A DNA stretch of 64,000 bases from Micropruina glycogenica (GTDB lineage: Bacteria; Actinomycetota; Actinomycetes; Propionibacteriales; Propionibacteriaceae), in assembly GCF_900289045.1 (NCBI RefSeq), contig NZ_LT985188.1:868001-932000 (forward strand). Reading direction: 5' to 3'. How positions within the stretch are numbered: the stretch's first letter is position 1; every line of letters starts with the position of its first letter. Below are positions 25,249 through 34,330 of the stretch, piece after piece. The position numbers and the translations under genes were made by a program. A model generated the notes under the pieces. That model ran no database searches. It saw only the letters and a list, made by a program, of their open reading frames with translations, and had not been told where the DNA came from.

Positions 25249-25989
25249 ATGGCCACGGGCCGCAAGAGATCCGAACCCACCATGCAACCCAGCCGGCGGG
25301 CGCAACTGGCCGCCCAGCAACAGGCTGCTGCCCGAGCCCGGAAACGCAACCGGATCCTCACACTTGTCGCCGCAGGGGTCGGGGTGGCGCTGCTGGTGTT
25401 CGGCCTCGTTCTCCAGCCGCGATCGCCTCGCGTTGACCCGCCGACCGCGGCGTCGACCGCCGGAGAGACGGTACGAACGGACTCGCACCGGTTGACCGAT
25501 GTGCCGAACGCGCGGGTGACATTCGTGGAGTTCCTCGACTTCGAGTGCGAAGCGTGCGGGGCGGCGTACCCGTCGATCGAGCAGCTCCGCGCGTCATACG
25601 GTGATCGGGTGTCGTTCGTCGTTCGCTACTTCCCGCTCGAGGGGCATTTCAACGCACAGCGGGCCGCCCGCGCAGTCGAGGCCGCCGCACAGCAGGACAA
25701 GTTCGAGGCAATGTACAAGAAGATGTTCGAGACACAGAAGCAGTGGGGCGAGCAACAGGTTCCCCATGACGACCTGTTTCGTCAGTTCGCTGTCGAGTTG
25801 GGCCTGGACATGACCCGCTGGGACACCGATTACGCATCCGACACCACTTGGGCGCGGATCAAAGTCGACATCGACGACGGCAACGCGCTGGGGGTGACCG
25901 GCACCCCGGCGTTCTTTGTCAACGGCCAGCGGCTGCAGCCAAAGTCGTTCGCCGACGTGACCGCCGCCCTCGACCAGGCGTTGGACTAA
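25249..25989 (+). CDS. DsbA-family thiol oxidoreductase, membrane anchored
   Basis: 246 residues. Basic N-terminus, one membrane anchor (LTLVAAGVGVALLVFGLVL, about 38-56), then a DsbA/thioredoxin_4 domain with active site FECEACGAAYP (CEAC near residue 101-104) and the cis-Pro loop GVTGTPAFFVNG. It would oxidise or shuffle disulfides in exported proteins. It is followed two bases later by a VKOR gene, the expected quinone-linked reoxidant, so the two form a disulfide-forming unit. Confidence 0.9.
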   Translation: MATGRKRSEPTMQPSRRAQLAAQQQAAARARKRNRILTLVAAGVGVALLVFGLVLQPRSPRVDPPTAASTAGETVRTDSHRLTDVPNARVTFVEFLDFECEACGAAYPSIEQLRASYGDRVSFVVRYFPLEGHFNAQRAARAVEAAAQQDKFEAMYKKMFETQKQWGEQQVPHDDLFRQFAVELGLDMTRWDTDYASDTTWARIKVDIDDGNALGVTGTPAFFVNGQRLQPKSFADVTAALDQALD

Positions 25990-25991
25990 CA

Positions 25992-26624
25992 GTGACCCAC
26001 CTCAACCAACCGGCCCATCTACTCCACCACGAAGATCCGGCCGACAGCGAACTGGTTCAGGACCGAACCGTGGGCTGGGTGCTGCTGGTCGCCGGCCTGG
26101 TCGGCTTCACGGCAGCATTCATCCTGGCCGTGGAGAAGTACTGGCTGCTGACCAACCCGTTCTACACGCCGTCCTGCAGCATCAACACCACCATCTCCTG
26201 CGGGCCGGTGATGACTTCCCCGCAGGCGGCAGTCTTCGGCTTCCCCAACCCGTACCTGGGGATCGCCGGGTTCGCAATCGTCGCCGCGACCGGGGCCATG
26301 CTGCTGTCCGGCGGCAAGCTCACCGGCTGGTATGCGGCCGGTCTCCAGATCGGGTCCCTTGCGGGAACGGTGTTCGTGGCCTGGCTAATGGTGCAAAGCC
26401 TCGTCGTCATCCAGGCACTCTGCCCGTACTGCATGGCAGCGTGGGCGGCAACATTCGCCACCCTCTGGTACGTCACCCTCGCCAACCTGAGCCGCGGCCG
26501 GGATCGGCTACCGGCCCAGATCGCGGCCGCGTCGGCCGTCGCGCACCGCCACCACAGCGCCATCCTTGCCGGCTGGCTGTTGGTCATCGCCATTATCGTC
26601 GCCACGGCCGCGTGGGGGTTCTGA
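25992..26624 (+). CDS. Vitamin K epoxide reductase (VKOR) family membrane protein
   Basis: 210 residues from GTG 25992. Four to five helices. A loop Cys pair (CSINTTISCG) and the helix IV active site LCPYCMAAW (CxxC) are the VKOR pattern. It passes electrons from DsbA-like partners to menaquinone at the plasma membrane. Two bases from the DsbA gene. The start lacks its own strong ribosome site, suggesting translational coupling. Confidence 0.9.
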   Translation: MTHLNQPAHLLHHEDPADSELVQDRTVGWVLLVAGLVGFTAAFILAVEKYWLLTNPFYTPSCSINTTISCGPVMTSPQAAVFGFPNPYLGIAGFAIVAATGAMLLSGGKLTGWYAAGLQIGSLAGTVFVAWLMVQSLVVIQALCPYCMAAWAATFATLWYVTLANLSRGRDRLPAQIAAASAVAHRHHSAILAGWLLVIAIIVATAAWGF

Positions 26625-26630
26625 CACTTC

Positions 26631-27278
26631 ATGATCCCGTTCATCACCGGCCTGAGGCCAACTCCCGAGGGAGACGACGCGTCCGCGTCATCACGGCGAT
26701 CGAATAGGCAAGCCACGGAGCAGAATGGGGCCAGTTGGGTGCTGGGCAGTATCGCACGATGGACGGGGCACAACCTCCAGGTAGCCATCAGGCGTCGACG
26801 ACAAATCACCCGTTCCATCCGCGACCGAGGAGCTCCAGGGAAGATCTTGGGTATCGGTCTGCCAGCGGCGGGGCTCCTGTTCGCCCTAATGGTTGCTGGT
26901 TGCGCGAGCCCGCTCGCCACACCCACAACGAACTCGACCACGTCAGCTCCGCCATCTGTCGCACCGAGCCCGGTGTCTACCGCGACCACACCCAGGATCA
27001 GCACCCCTAGTCCGAGCATCCGAACCATCGCCATTGAGCTTGCCAACGGAAAGGTGTCACCCAATGGAGCCAGGGTCAACTTGTCCAAGGGCGAACGGTT
27101 CGTACTCGACATCACCTCCGATCGTGATGACAAGGTGCACGTGCACGGCTTCGACAAGGAGGTCGACGTTGCGGCGGGCAAGAGGGCCAAACTCGAACTC
27201 GTGGCCGATCGAACCGGCCGGTACGAGGTCGAGTCGCACGACCCTGCGCTGCTGATTGTCGTGCTGCAGATCCGGTGA
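26631..27278 (+). CDS. Lipoprotein with cupredoxin-like domain
   Basis: 215 residues as drawn. A hydrophobic segment ending in the lipobox MVAGC lies near residue 90, preceded by a long basic stretch (RRRRQITRSIRDRG). The true start may therefore be further in; ATG 26631 is kept because the frame is open. After a Thr/Ser/Pro-rich linker the C-terminal 80 residues form a beta-rich domain (VHVHGFDKEVDV, GRYEVESHD) resembling cupredoxin-type folds with possible His ligands. Metal or copper binding is inference. Its stop overlaps the next gene (GTGA). Confidence 0.65.
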   Translation: MIPFITGLRPTPEGDDASASSRRSNRQATEQNGASWVLGSIARWTGHNLQVAIRRRRQITRSIRDRGAPGKILGIGLPAAGLLFALMVAGCASPLATPTTNSTTSAPPSVAPSPVSTATTPRISTPSPSIRTIAIELANGKVSPNGARVNLSKGERFVLDITSDRDDKVHVHGFDKEVDVAAGKRAKLELVADRTGRYEVESHDPALLIVVLQIR

Positions 27279-28561
27279 GATTGCCGCTGCACGGGCTCTC
27301 GTCCCGGCAGGATCTTCCACTGCCATTCGAGTTCGTTCTGCTGGGGGCCGCACTGGCGATCGTGTTGTCCTTCGCGGTGCTGGCCTTCGCCTGGCGCCGC
27401 CCGCGCTACACCCAGCCACGCGGGTACGCGTTGCCCAGGCTGACCCGCGTGGTGGACAGTCGCGCGTGCCGCCTCATCCTGCGCCTATTCCTGCTGGGCC
27501 TCTACGGGTGGATGGCGCTGGCGCTGTGGTTCGGGCAGGACAGGGTGACGAATCCCATCTTCGGATTCGTCTTCGTCTGGCTCTGGGTCGGCGTCGTGCC
27601 GCTCTCGCTCCTGCTCGGGCCGGTGTGGCAGCGTGCCAACCCCTTGCGCACCATTGCTCAGCTGGCCCCGCAGCGCCGTGGCCCGATCCGCCCTTTGACC
27701 GGGGCCGCATGGTCTCACCTCGGTCTCCTACCCGGCCTGGTGACGATAGTTGCCTTTGCCTGGCTCGAGCTCGTCCAGCCGGATAACAACACGCTCCCCG
27801 TGCTGCGGTGGTGGGCACTCGCCTGGGCAACGGTGGTCATCGGTGGCGCAATCTGGTTCGGTGAGCGATGGGTGGCTGCGACCGATCCGTTCGAGGTGGT
27901 ATCCACCCGGATCGCCACCCTGAGCCCCTGGCAGCGGATCGACGGCGTCATCCACCTCACCAACCCGCTCCGGCACGCCGCGACCGCTGACGTGATGCGT
28001 GGAGCTGCCGCAGTCAACTGCGTGCTGCTGGGAATCACCGCCTACGACAGCTTCACCAATACCACTGGCTGGGTGGGATGGGTACAGTCCTCAGGTCTGC
28101 CGGGTGAACTTTGGGGCACCATCGGCCTGTTGGCCATGATCGGCCTGGTCGCCGGCGCCTTCGCCTTGGCTTCTCAAGCAACTGCACCCGGCTGGTCCGA
28201 CATCGCCGCCGCCAGCCTGGTTCCGATCGTGGTCGGGTACTCGACCGCCCACTACCTGAGCCTGCTGGTGATCGAAGGTCAGCGGACGGCGATCCTGGCC
28301 TCCGACCCGCTCGGCCTTGGATGGAACGTCTTTGGTACCGCCGAATTGGGTGTGAACACCGGCATCTTCGACTACCCCGACGTAGTCGCGGTGATCCAAC
28401 TGGCCGCCATCGTCACAGGCCATGTGCTCGGTGTCCTGATAGCCCACGACCTTTCGCTGACGGTGGGCCAAGGACGGCGCATGATCGTCAGCCAACTACC
28501 AATGGTGGCGCTCATGGTCGCCTACACCTGCGCCGGCCTAGTGCTGCTTTTCTCCCCTTGA
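27275..28561 (+). CDS. Polytopic membrane protein (fenitrothion-hydrolase-like family)
   Basis: 428 residues from GTG 27275 with about ten hydrophobic helices. It begins MRLPLHGLSSRQDLPLPFEF and carries QRANPLRTI and STAHYLSLLVIEGQ. Actinobacterial relatives are often labelled after FedA-type fenitrothion hydrolases, but that name is not evidence of activity here. Conserved His/Asp in helices would suit metal or quinone binding. It overlaps the lipoprotein gene and precedes a TlpA-like gene, so it probably acts with this redox cluster at the membrane. Confidence 0.7.
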   Translation: MRLPLHGLSSRQDLPLPFEFVLLGAALAIVLSFAVLAFAWRRPRYTQPRGYALPRLTRVVDSRACRLILRLFLLGLYGWMALALWFGQDRVTNPIFGFVFVWLWVGVVPLSLLLGPVWQRANPLRTIAQLAPQRRGPIRPLTGAAWSHLGLLPGLVTIVAFAWLELVQPDNNTLPVLRWWALAWATVVIGGAIWFGERWVAATDPFEVVSTRIATLSPWQRIDGVIHLTNPLRHAATADVMRGAAAVNCVLLGITAYDSFTNTTGWVGWVQSSGLPGELWGTIGLLAMIGLVAGAFALASQATAPGWSDIAAASLVPIVVGYSTAHYLSLLVIEGQRTAILASDPLGLGWNVFGTAELGVNTGIFDYPDVVAVIQLAAIVTGHVLGVLIAHDLSLTVGQGRRMIVSQLPMVALMVAYTCAGLVLLFSP

Positions 28562-28614
28562 AGCGTCCCGAACCCACAAACCCATCGACACAGCAATCGC
28601 GAAAGGTTCGATCG

Positions 28615-29217
28615 ATGACATGCACTTCCGGCCAACCCCTCAGCCGACTGACTAGCCGTCGACGCTGGCTTGCGACCCTCGCCACCACCACATCACTACT
28701 GCTGGTCGGGGGCTGCGGATCAACACAGGCCAACGACGAAGGGTTCGTGGCCGGAGATGGAAGTCTGACAATCCTGCCGATCGACCGCCGTCCCACAGCT
28801 CCCGTGATCGAGGGCGTGACACTGGATGACCAGCCTTGGACCAGTGCCAAGATCTCCGACAAAGTCATCGTGTACAACGTGTGGGGTTCATGGTGCGCGC
28901 CCTGCGTATCCGAGGCGCCCGCGCTGGTCCGCGCCAGCCGCAGGCTCGACAACCAGGCAGCCTTTGTCGGGCTGAACACCCGCGACTTCGACAAGGCCGC
29001 CCCACGCGCGTTCGTGCGCGCCTACGAGATTCCCTACGTCAACCTGTTCGACCCCCAGGGGGCGCTCATCCTACGGTTCTCAGGTGAACTGCCGCCCAAC
29101 GCCATCCCGAGCACGATCGTCATCGATCGTCAGGGCCGGCTAGCCGCTCGGATCATCGGCGAGACCACGGAGGCGACACTAGTGGGCCTGGTTCAAGACA
29201 TCGCGGCCGGCAGATGA
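28615..29217 (+). CDS. TlpA/ResA-like thioredoxin lipoprotein
   Basis: 200 residues from ATG 28615 with AAAGG upstream. Twin-Arg-like basic start (SRRRWLATLATTTSLLLVGGC) ending in lipobox VGGC. Thioredoxin fold with VWGSWCAPCVSEAP active site (WCAPC) and cis-Pro NAIPSTIVIDR. TlpA/ResA proteins reduce disulfides outside the membrane, for example in cytochrome or metal-centre maturation. It closes the DsbA-VKOR-lipoprotein-membrane protein series, giving both oxidising and reducing arms. Confidence 0.9.
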   Translation: MTCTSGQPLSRLTSRRRWLATLATTTSLLLVGGCGSTQANDEGFVAGDGSLTILPIDRRPTAPVIEGVTLDDQPWTSAKISDKVIVYNVWGSWCAPCVSEAPALVRASRRLDNQAAFVGLNTRDFDKAAPRAFVRAYEIPYVNLFDPQGALILRFSGELPPNAIPSTIVIDRQGRLAARIIGETTEATLVGLVQDIAAGR

Positions 29218-29351
29218 CTGACAGCACCCTGTGAAACTATCTGTCCTAGCTAGCGGCAGTGGGTCGCTGGTGATCACCACCACCACCTCAGGACATGTGC
29301 GACGTCCGCATGGGGTCTGAGGCACGATCTCCGCGTTGAACCTCCGCGCGG

Positions 29352-29444
29352 GCGTCTCATAAAGCTACAGGTTACTGAGACGCTCGAAGCACTCCGGCGC
29401 TCTGTCGTCCCAGTGCGCTCGTCCAGTCGGACCGAAGCGTCTCA
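29352..29444. repeat. GCGTCTCA repeats upstream of the resolvase
   Basis: GCGTCTCA at 29352, its inverse TGAGACGC at 29376 and a further direct copy at 29437 (followed by AAGTCTCA at 29450). The spaced inverted and direct copies before a serine resolvase look like a res region or a transposon end. A further GGGGTCTGAGGCACG lies at 29310. Confidence 0.5.
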
Positions 29445-29513
29445 GAAAGAAGTCTCACCGCGAAATGTCTTGGATTGATCTCAGTCCGGGATTTGTGAGG
29501 CACACTGGCTGGT

Positions 29514-30110
29514 GTGAGGCTTCTTGGGTACACGCGGGTCAGTACGCCGAACCAGGACGCCCAGTCGCAGCTTGATGCACTGGTTTCGGCCGGGGTGCAG
29601 AAGCGTGACGTGTTCGCCGATGTCACCTCAGGCAGCAGGGCGGCGGCGGAGCGGCCAGGAATGCAGAAGCTGCTCGGCTACGCCGAACGGGGCGACACGG
29701 TGGTGGTGTGGCGGGTCGACCGCCTCGGCCGGTCCTTGATCGACGTGTTGAACACCGTCAATTTGCTGCGTGAGCGCGGCATCCAGCTGCGGTCGGTGTC
29801 CGACGGGATCGACCCGGCAACCTCGACCGGCCGACTGATGCTGAACATGCTCGCCACCCTCGCCGAGTACGAACGAGAGCTGATCGTCGAACGCGTCAAC
29901 GCCGGCATCGCCGCGGCGCGGCAGAACGGGACCCGATTCGGCCGACCCGTAGTGGATCCATCGGTGGTCGCCGACAAGCTCGCCATCGCCGCCGACGCCC
30001 GCGCGAAAGGCCGCAGTGCCGAGGACGCTGCCCGCTTGGTCGGTTGGAGCCGGGCCACCTTGTACCGCCATCAGAAGGCGCAGGCGGCCCGCCAGGACAG
30101 CAAGATGTAA
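29514..30110 (+). CDS. Serine resolvase/recombinase
   Basis: 198 residues from GTG 29514. N-terminus LLGYTRVSTPNQDAQSQL with catalytic Ser10, VWRVDRLGRSL and EYERELIVERV, then a C-terminal helix-turn-helix (AARLVGWSRATLYRHQ). Small serine recombinase of the Tn3/Tn402 resolvase class. Its TAA is followed directly by the GTG of the transposase, so the two belonged to one element. The repeats at 29352-29444 are likely sites of action. Confidence 0.9.
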   Translation: MRLLGYTRVSTPNQDAQSQLDALVSAGVQKRDVFADVTSGSRAAAERPGMQKLLGYAERGDTVVVWRVDRLGRSLIDVLNTVNLLRERGIQLRSVSDGIDPATSTGRLMLNMLATLAEYERELIVERVNAGIAAARQNGTRFGRPVVDPSVVADKLAIAADARAKGRSAEDAARLVGWSRATLYRHQKAQAARQDSKM

Positions 30111-30990
30111 GTGGACGCCGACGAGCGGTGGCAGGTGCTTCGGCTGCATGTCGAAGACCAGGTCCCGCTCGCGGCGCTCGCTCGGGACACCGGCATCGGC
30201 CTGCGCACCCTCGAACGATGGGCTCAGCGCTACCGCAGTGGCGGCATCACCGCCTTGGAGGCCCGGCGGCGGACCGACGCCGGTCAGCGACGCGTCGACC
30301 CCGCACTCGTGGCTTTCATCGAGCGGCTGGCGCTCACCCGACCCCCGACCGGCCATTGCGACCCTGCACCGTCAGACGCTCACCGAAGCGGAACGACATG
30401 ACCTGCCCGCGCCGAGCTACTCCACAGTGCGCGCCATCGTGCAGGGCTTGGACCCCGCCCTGGTCACGTTGGCGCTAGAGGGTCCGGCGTCGTACCGGGA
30501 CCAGTACGAGCTGGTATACCGGTTCCGCGCCGACCGACCCAATCACATCTGGCAGGCCGACCACACAGAACTCGACATCATGGTCGTCGGTGCGAATGGC
30601 AAGCCCGACCGGCCCTGGCTGACGGCGATCGAGGATGACTACTCCCGGGCGATCTGCGGCTACACCGTGTTCACCGGCGCCCCGTCCGCGCTGAACACCG
30701 CGTTGGCGCTGCGGCAAGCTATCTGGCGCAAACCCGACCCGAGCTGGGCGATGTGCGGCCTCCCCGACGTCCTCTACGTCGACCACGGGTCCGACTTCAC
30801 GAGCCACCACCTGGACCGCACCGCGGTCGAGCTGCATATCCGGCTCATCCACTCCACTGTCGCCCGCCCGCAGGAAGATTGAACGATTCTTCGGCACCGT
30901 CAACACCGAACTTCTCACCACCCTGCCCGGACACCTCGGACCCGGAAGCCGACCACTGACCCCAACGCTGGACCTGTCGGCCCTTGACGG
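30111..30990 (+). pseudogene. Mu/TniA-type DDE transposase, frameshifted and truncated
   Basis: The first frame (30111-about 30350) gives a helix-turn-helix start. After a shift in a C-rich stretch the second frame (to 30882) gives the rve core (WQADHTELDIMV, VLYVDHGSDF), then a short deletion before KIERFFGTVNTEL in a third frame. Catalytic Asp (QADHT, VDHGS) and Glu (IERFF) are visible but in different frames. After about 30990 the family sequence ends and fuses to an unrelated small protein. Its likely last 52 residues reappear at 38482-38640. Confidence 0.8.
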
Positions 30991-31195
30991 CGCCGCCGAG
31001 GAGCCGGACTGCTCCGGACCGGTGACGTACCGCCACCCCCTGTCCGGGACCGGACGATCCTTTCCCCGCTGCGAGAAGCACTGGGAGCGCCGGCTGCGCC
31101 GGCAGGACGAGATCAACCGCCGCTACCCGGTCACCCCACCGCGGGACTGGTCCCCGCTCGACGCCGGCGAGGCCTGGGACGAGAACGACTACTAG
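30991..31195 (+). pseudogene. 3-prime fragment of a small actinobacterial hypothetical protein
   Basis: Residues EPDCSGPVTYRHPLSG...FPRCEKHWERRL...DEINRRYPVTPP...GEAWDENDY match a small plasmid-associated family with a Cys/His pair (PxC...RCxKHW). No start codon is left; the frame is continuous with the transposase remnant to its left, so the 5-prime end was lost in a rearrangement at about 30990. Confidence 0.55.
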
Positions 31196-31276
31196 GCCAG
31201 GGCCCGCCGCCCCGACCTCCATCCCCATTCGGGTCCTTGACCACGACTCAGCCCCAACTCGCGACAGGAGACCGCC

Positions 31277-31585
31277 ATGTCCGACCTGACCATCGAGCAC
31301 ACCGCCGGCGACGGCACCCTCCTGCGCGGCTCCGCACGCGGCGACGGCGTCGCCGCGCTGCTCAAGCCCCTCGGGTGGCGCTGGGGCCGCACCCTGAGCG
31401 CCTGGTACCTGCCCCGCAGCCGAGACACCGCACCGCGCGCCGCGGTCATCGAAGACACCACGACCACGCTGCGCGCCGCCGGCCACGCCGTCACCATCAC
31501 CCTTGATCACGAGCCCCGCACCCCCGCTGAGGTCGCGCAGGATCGCCAACGCCGCTCCCGCGCCCGAGCCGATCGGCTCGAGGCT
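31277..31585 (+). pseudogene. DUF3560 family protein, C-terminus removed by an ISL3 insertion
   Basis: ATG 31277 with ACAGGAGA upstream. MSDLTIEHTAGDGTLLRGSA, then KPLGWRWGRTLSAWYLPRSRD and a helical charged stretch (DRQRRSRARADRLEA) are the start of DUF3560 proteins, common on actinobacterial plasmids. From about 31586 the sequence is ISL3 transposase in another frame. The remaining frame to 31846 is a shadow of the transposase. Original function unknown. Confidence 0.7.
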
Positions 31586-32654
31586 CCGCCGTTACCGATG
31601 CACCGGCTGCGGGCACGTCTGGCGCCAGGACACCGGCAAGACGGCCGAGCCGCGGGCGAAGCTGTCCCGTCGCGGGCTGCGGTGGGCGCTGGAGGCGATC
31701 GTGTGCCAGCACCTGAGCGTCGCCCGCGTGGCCGAGGCCCTCGGCGTCGCCTGGAACACCGCCAACGAAGCCGTCCTCGCCGAAGGCCAACGGGTCCTGA
31801 TCGACGAGACCGGCCGGTTCGACGGCGTCACCGTTGTTGGCGTTGATGAGCACGTCTGGCGGCACACAAGACGCGGCGACAAGTACGTCACCGTTATCAT
31901 CGACCTCACCCCAATCCGTAACGGGACCGGGCCTGCTCGGCTGCTGGACATGCTCGAAGGCCGTTCCAAGGCGGCGTTCAAGACGTGGCTGAGCAACCGC
32001 CCGCAGGCCTGGCGCGACCGGGTGGAGGTCGTCGCGATGGACGGGTTCACCGGGTTCAAGACCGCCACCACCGAGGAGCTGCCCGACGCGGTCGCCGTCA
32101 TGGACCCTTTCCATGTCATCCGGTTAGCCGGCGAGGCGTTGGACCGGTGCCGCCGCCGGGTCCAGCAGGACCTGCACGGCCACCGCGGCCGCACGGGCGA
32201 CCCGCTCTACGCGGCCCGGCGGACCCTGCACACCGGCGACGGGCTACTCACCGACAAGCAGAAGGACCGGCTGCAGGCGCTGTTCAGGGTCGAGGAGCAC
32301 GTCGAGGTCGAGGCCACCTGGGGGATCTACCAGCGGATGATCGGCGCCTACCGCGAACCCGACCGCGCCCGCGGCCGTCAGCTCATGCACGGGGTCATCG
32401 AGTCGCTCAGCAGCGGCGTCCCCGCCGCCTTGACCGAGCTCATCACCCTCGGGCGGACCCTGAAGAAGCGGGCCGCCGACGTGCTGGCCTACTTCGAGCG
32501 GCCCGGCACCTCAAATGGACCCACGGAGGCGATCAACGGACGACTCGAGCACCTGCGTGGCTCCGCCCTCGGCTTCCGCAACCTCGCCAACTACATCGCA
32601 CGGTCGCTGCTTGAGGCCGGCGGGTTCAGACCCCGACTACACCCTGGATTGTGA
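31503..32654 (+). pseudogene. ISL3-family transposase, N-terminally truncated
   Basis: The ISL3 similarity starts at RRYRCTGCGHVWRQDTGK (about 31590), that is after the normal N-terminal zinc-binding half-site. Then come the HTH (LSVARVAEALGVAWNTANE), VVGVDEHVWR, VAMDGFTGF and SNGPTEAINGRLEHLRG of the DDE core and C-terminus. The frame is open back to 31503, but that stretch belongs to the DUF3560 gene. Probably inactive without its N-terminus. Confidence 0.8.
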
Positions 32655-32662
32655 AGAGCCCC
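31585..32662 (+). mobile_element. ISL3-family element, left end missing
   Basis: The transposase lacks its first 70-80 residues, so the left inverted repeat is gone. The right end GATTGTGAAGAGCCCC (32647-32662) follows the transposase stop as expected for ISL3-type ends. The truncation sits inside a DUF3560 gene. Confidence 0.7.
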
Positions 32663-32809
32663 ACATCAACTGGCCCTCCCAGAAGACGATCACGGTGTAG
32701 CGCAGCCCGCCCCTGCGACCCCCCGCATGAAGCCTTCGACCCTGGAGGCTGTCGCAGCATGGGTGTGCTTGGCGCGATCAGTGTCAGTGGGCATCCCTAG
32801 TCTGTGCCC

Positions 32810-33160
32810 ATGGCGAAGCTCAAAATGGTGGAGTACCCGACGTCGTCGGCCGCAAAGTCAGCAGCCTTTCTGGAGGCCGTGTTCGGATGGCAGGGCATCT
32901 CGTACGGGCCCCTGTACGAAGACGTCCCGATCGGCGAGGGAATCTCGCTGGGCCTCCAAGCCGACTTGGCCGAAGCACCAAACCAGCCACTCGTAGTCAT
33001 CGAGGTCGACGACTTGAGAGCCGTGCGGGAGAAAGTCGAGGCCGCCGACGGCGTGGTCACAGTCGAACCATTCTCGTTTCCGGGCGGAACACGGATGCAT
33101 TTTCAAGAGCCAGGCGGCAACGTGCTGGCGGCCTACGTGCCACAGATGGACCTGCCATGA
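32810..33160 (+). CDS. VOC (glyoxalase/bleomycin-resistance) family protein
   Basis: 116 residues. One VOC beta-alpha-beta-beta-beta unit: VEYPTSSAAKSAAFLEAVFGW, PLVVIEVDDLRAVREKVEAA, VEPFSFPGGTRMHFQEPGGN. The conserved E in the last strand (QEPGGN) is a metal ligand in the fold. Small VOC proteins act on varied substrates; this one is unassigned. GTG 32804 is an alternative start. It overlaps the TfoX-like gene (ATGA). Confidence 0.85.
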   Translation: MAKLKMVEYPTSSAAKSAAFLEAVFGWQGISYGPLYEDVPIGEGISLGLQADLAEAPNQPLVVIEVDDLRAVREKVEAADGVVTVEPFSFPGGTRMHFQEPGGNVLAAYVPQMDLP

Positions 33161-33498
33161 GCCTGGACGACGCAACCCGCGCCGCAGCGCAGGACTTGAT
33201 CGAGGCCCTCCAACCACTGGATGCCCACGCCAAGGCGATGTTCGGGGGGTACTGCTTCTACGTCGGCGACAAGGTCGTGGGCCTTGTCTGCGACGGTCAT
33301 GTGTTTGTCAAGCCCTCGGCGAAAGATGACCTGCTGCGCGACTGGGCACAACTCGCCCCCGCCTATCCCGGCGCGAAAGACTCCTGGCGACTCCCGGCCG
33401 GCGCCGTCCGGGATACCCCGGACAGGGTGCGTGCCGTGGTCGAAGAGGTGGCGTCATCATTGCCGCAACGCAAGCGCACCGCATCCAGCCGGCCCTGA
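33157..33498 (+). CDS. TfoX N-terminal domain protein
   Basis: 113 residues. KAMFGGYCFYVGDKVVGLVCDGHVFVK is the TfoX_N fold found in many short stand-alone proteins. There is no TfoX_C domain. A Lys/Arg C-terminus (PQRKRTASSRP) ends it. Role unknown; competence activity, as in Haemophilus TfoX, should not be assumed. It is coupled to the VOC gene by a four-base overlap. Confidence 0.8.
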   Translation: MSLDDATRAAAQDLIEALQPLDAHAKAMFGGYCFYVGDKVVGLVCDGHVFVKPSAKDDLLRDWAQLAPAYPGAKDSWRLPAGAVRDTPDRVRAVVEEVASSLPQRKRTASSRP

Positions 33499-33718
33499 GC
33501 CTGCACGTCGCCCGCCACCTCACTCCGCGCCAAGCGCGCGCATAGCGCCAGCCCGGGTACAACTGGCCGCGTCTAAACCAGCGGCGCCCGCGACCACATG
33601 GGCATCAAGGTCCAGTCCGTAGCCGACCCACTCCCCCCAGGCCTGAAGTTCGCTCCGAGCGAGCAGCCTTCGTCGCGACCGGGATGACGTTCGTGGGGCT
33701 CCGTGGGATGGTGGGGCA

Positions 33719-34330
33719 ATGTCTGTAGCGACGGGCTTGGTGGTGATTGGGAGCCCGAACCCACGCAGTTTCGTCCACGCCATGGCAACTCACGCGACGG
33801 CAGCGCTTGAGCACTATGGCGTGACTTGCGAGGTTCACGACCTCTACGCCGAGGCATTCCCACCGGTTGCCCCGGCCGACGAGGCGTTCACGATGGGTAT
33901 GGATGTCGAGGCTGCCATAGCCGCTGGCGGCGACCCGATCGTGCGGTCCCACAGACGGGCGCTGGCAGAGGCCGAGCATCTTGTGGTGGCGCACCCGAAC
34001 TGGTGGGGGAAGCCGCCGGCCATCGTGGCAGGCTGGCTCGACCGCGTCCTGGTGCCGGGCGTGGCCTACCGCCTCCAGACGCGGGAGGGTGAGCCGACCT
34101 CCCTGCTGAGGCTACGTACCCTGTTGGTGCTCAACACCGGCGACACGCCGCCAGAGCGCGAGGCTGCGGAGTTCGGCGATCCCCTTGACGACATGTGGCG
34201 CCGATGCGTGGGCGCCTATCTCGGTGGTGCGACGGTGCGCCGTGTCGTGGCCTCGCCAGTCGGCGGATCCACCCAGGCTCAGCGCCAATCCTGGCTGGAA
34301 GCCGCAGCTCAGGCAGTCACCATTCCCTGA
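33719..34330 (+). CDS. NAD(P)H-dependent flavin oxidoreductase (flavodoxin_2 family)
   Basis: 203 residues. GLVVIGSPNPRSFVHAMATHA is the FMN phosphate loop, HPNWWGKPPAIVAGWLDRVL the central motif of KefF/MdaB/NQO-type quinone reductases. It would reduce quinones or related compounds in the cytosol. It is a single gene without an obvious operon partner. Confidence 0.85.
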   Translation: MSVATGLVVIGSPNPRSFVHAMATHATAALEHYGVTCEVHDLYAEAFPPVAPADEAFTMGMDVEAAIAAGGDPIVRSHRRALAEAEHLVVAHPNWWGKPPAIVAGWLDRVLVPGVAYRLQTREGEPTSLLRLRTLLVLNTGDTPPEREAAEFGDPLDDMWRRCVGAYLGGATVRRVVASPVGGSTQAQRQSWLEAAAQAVTIP

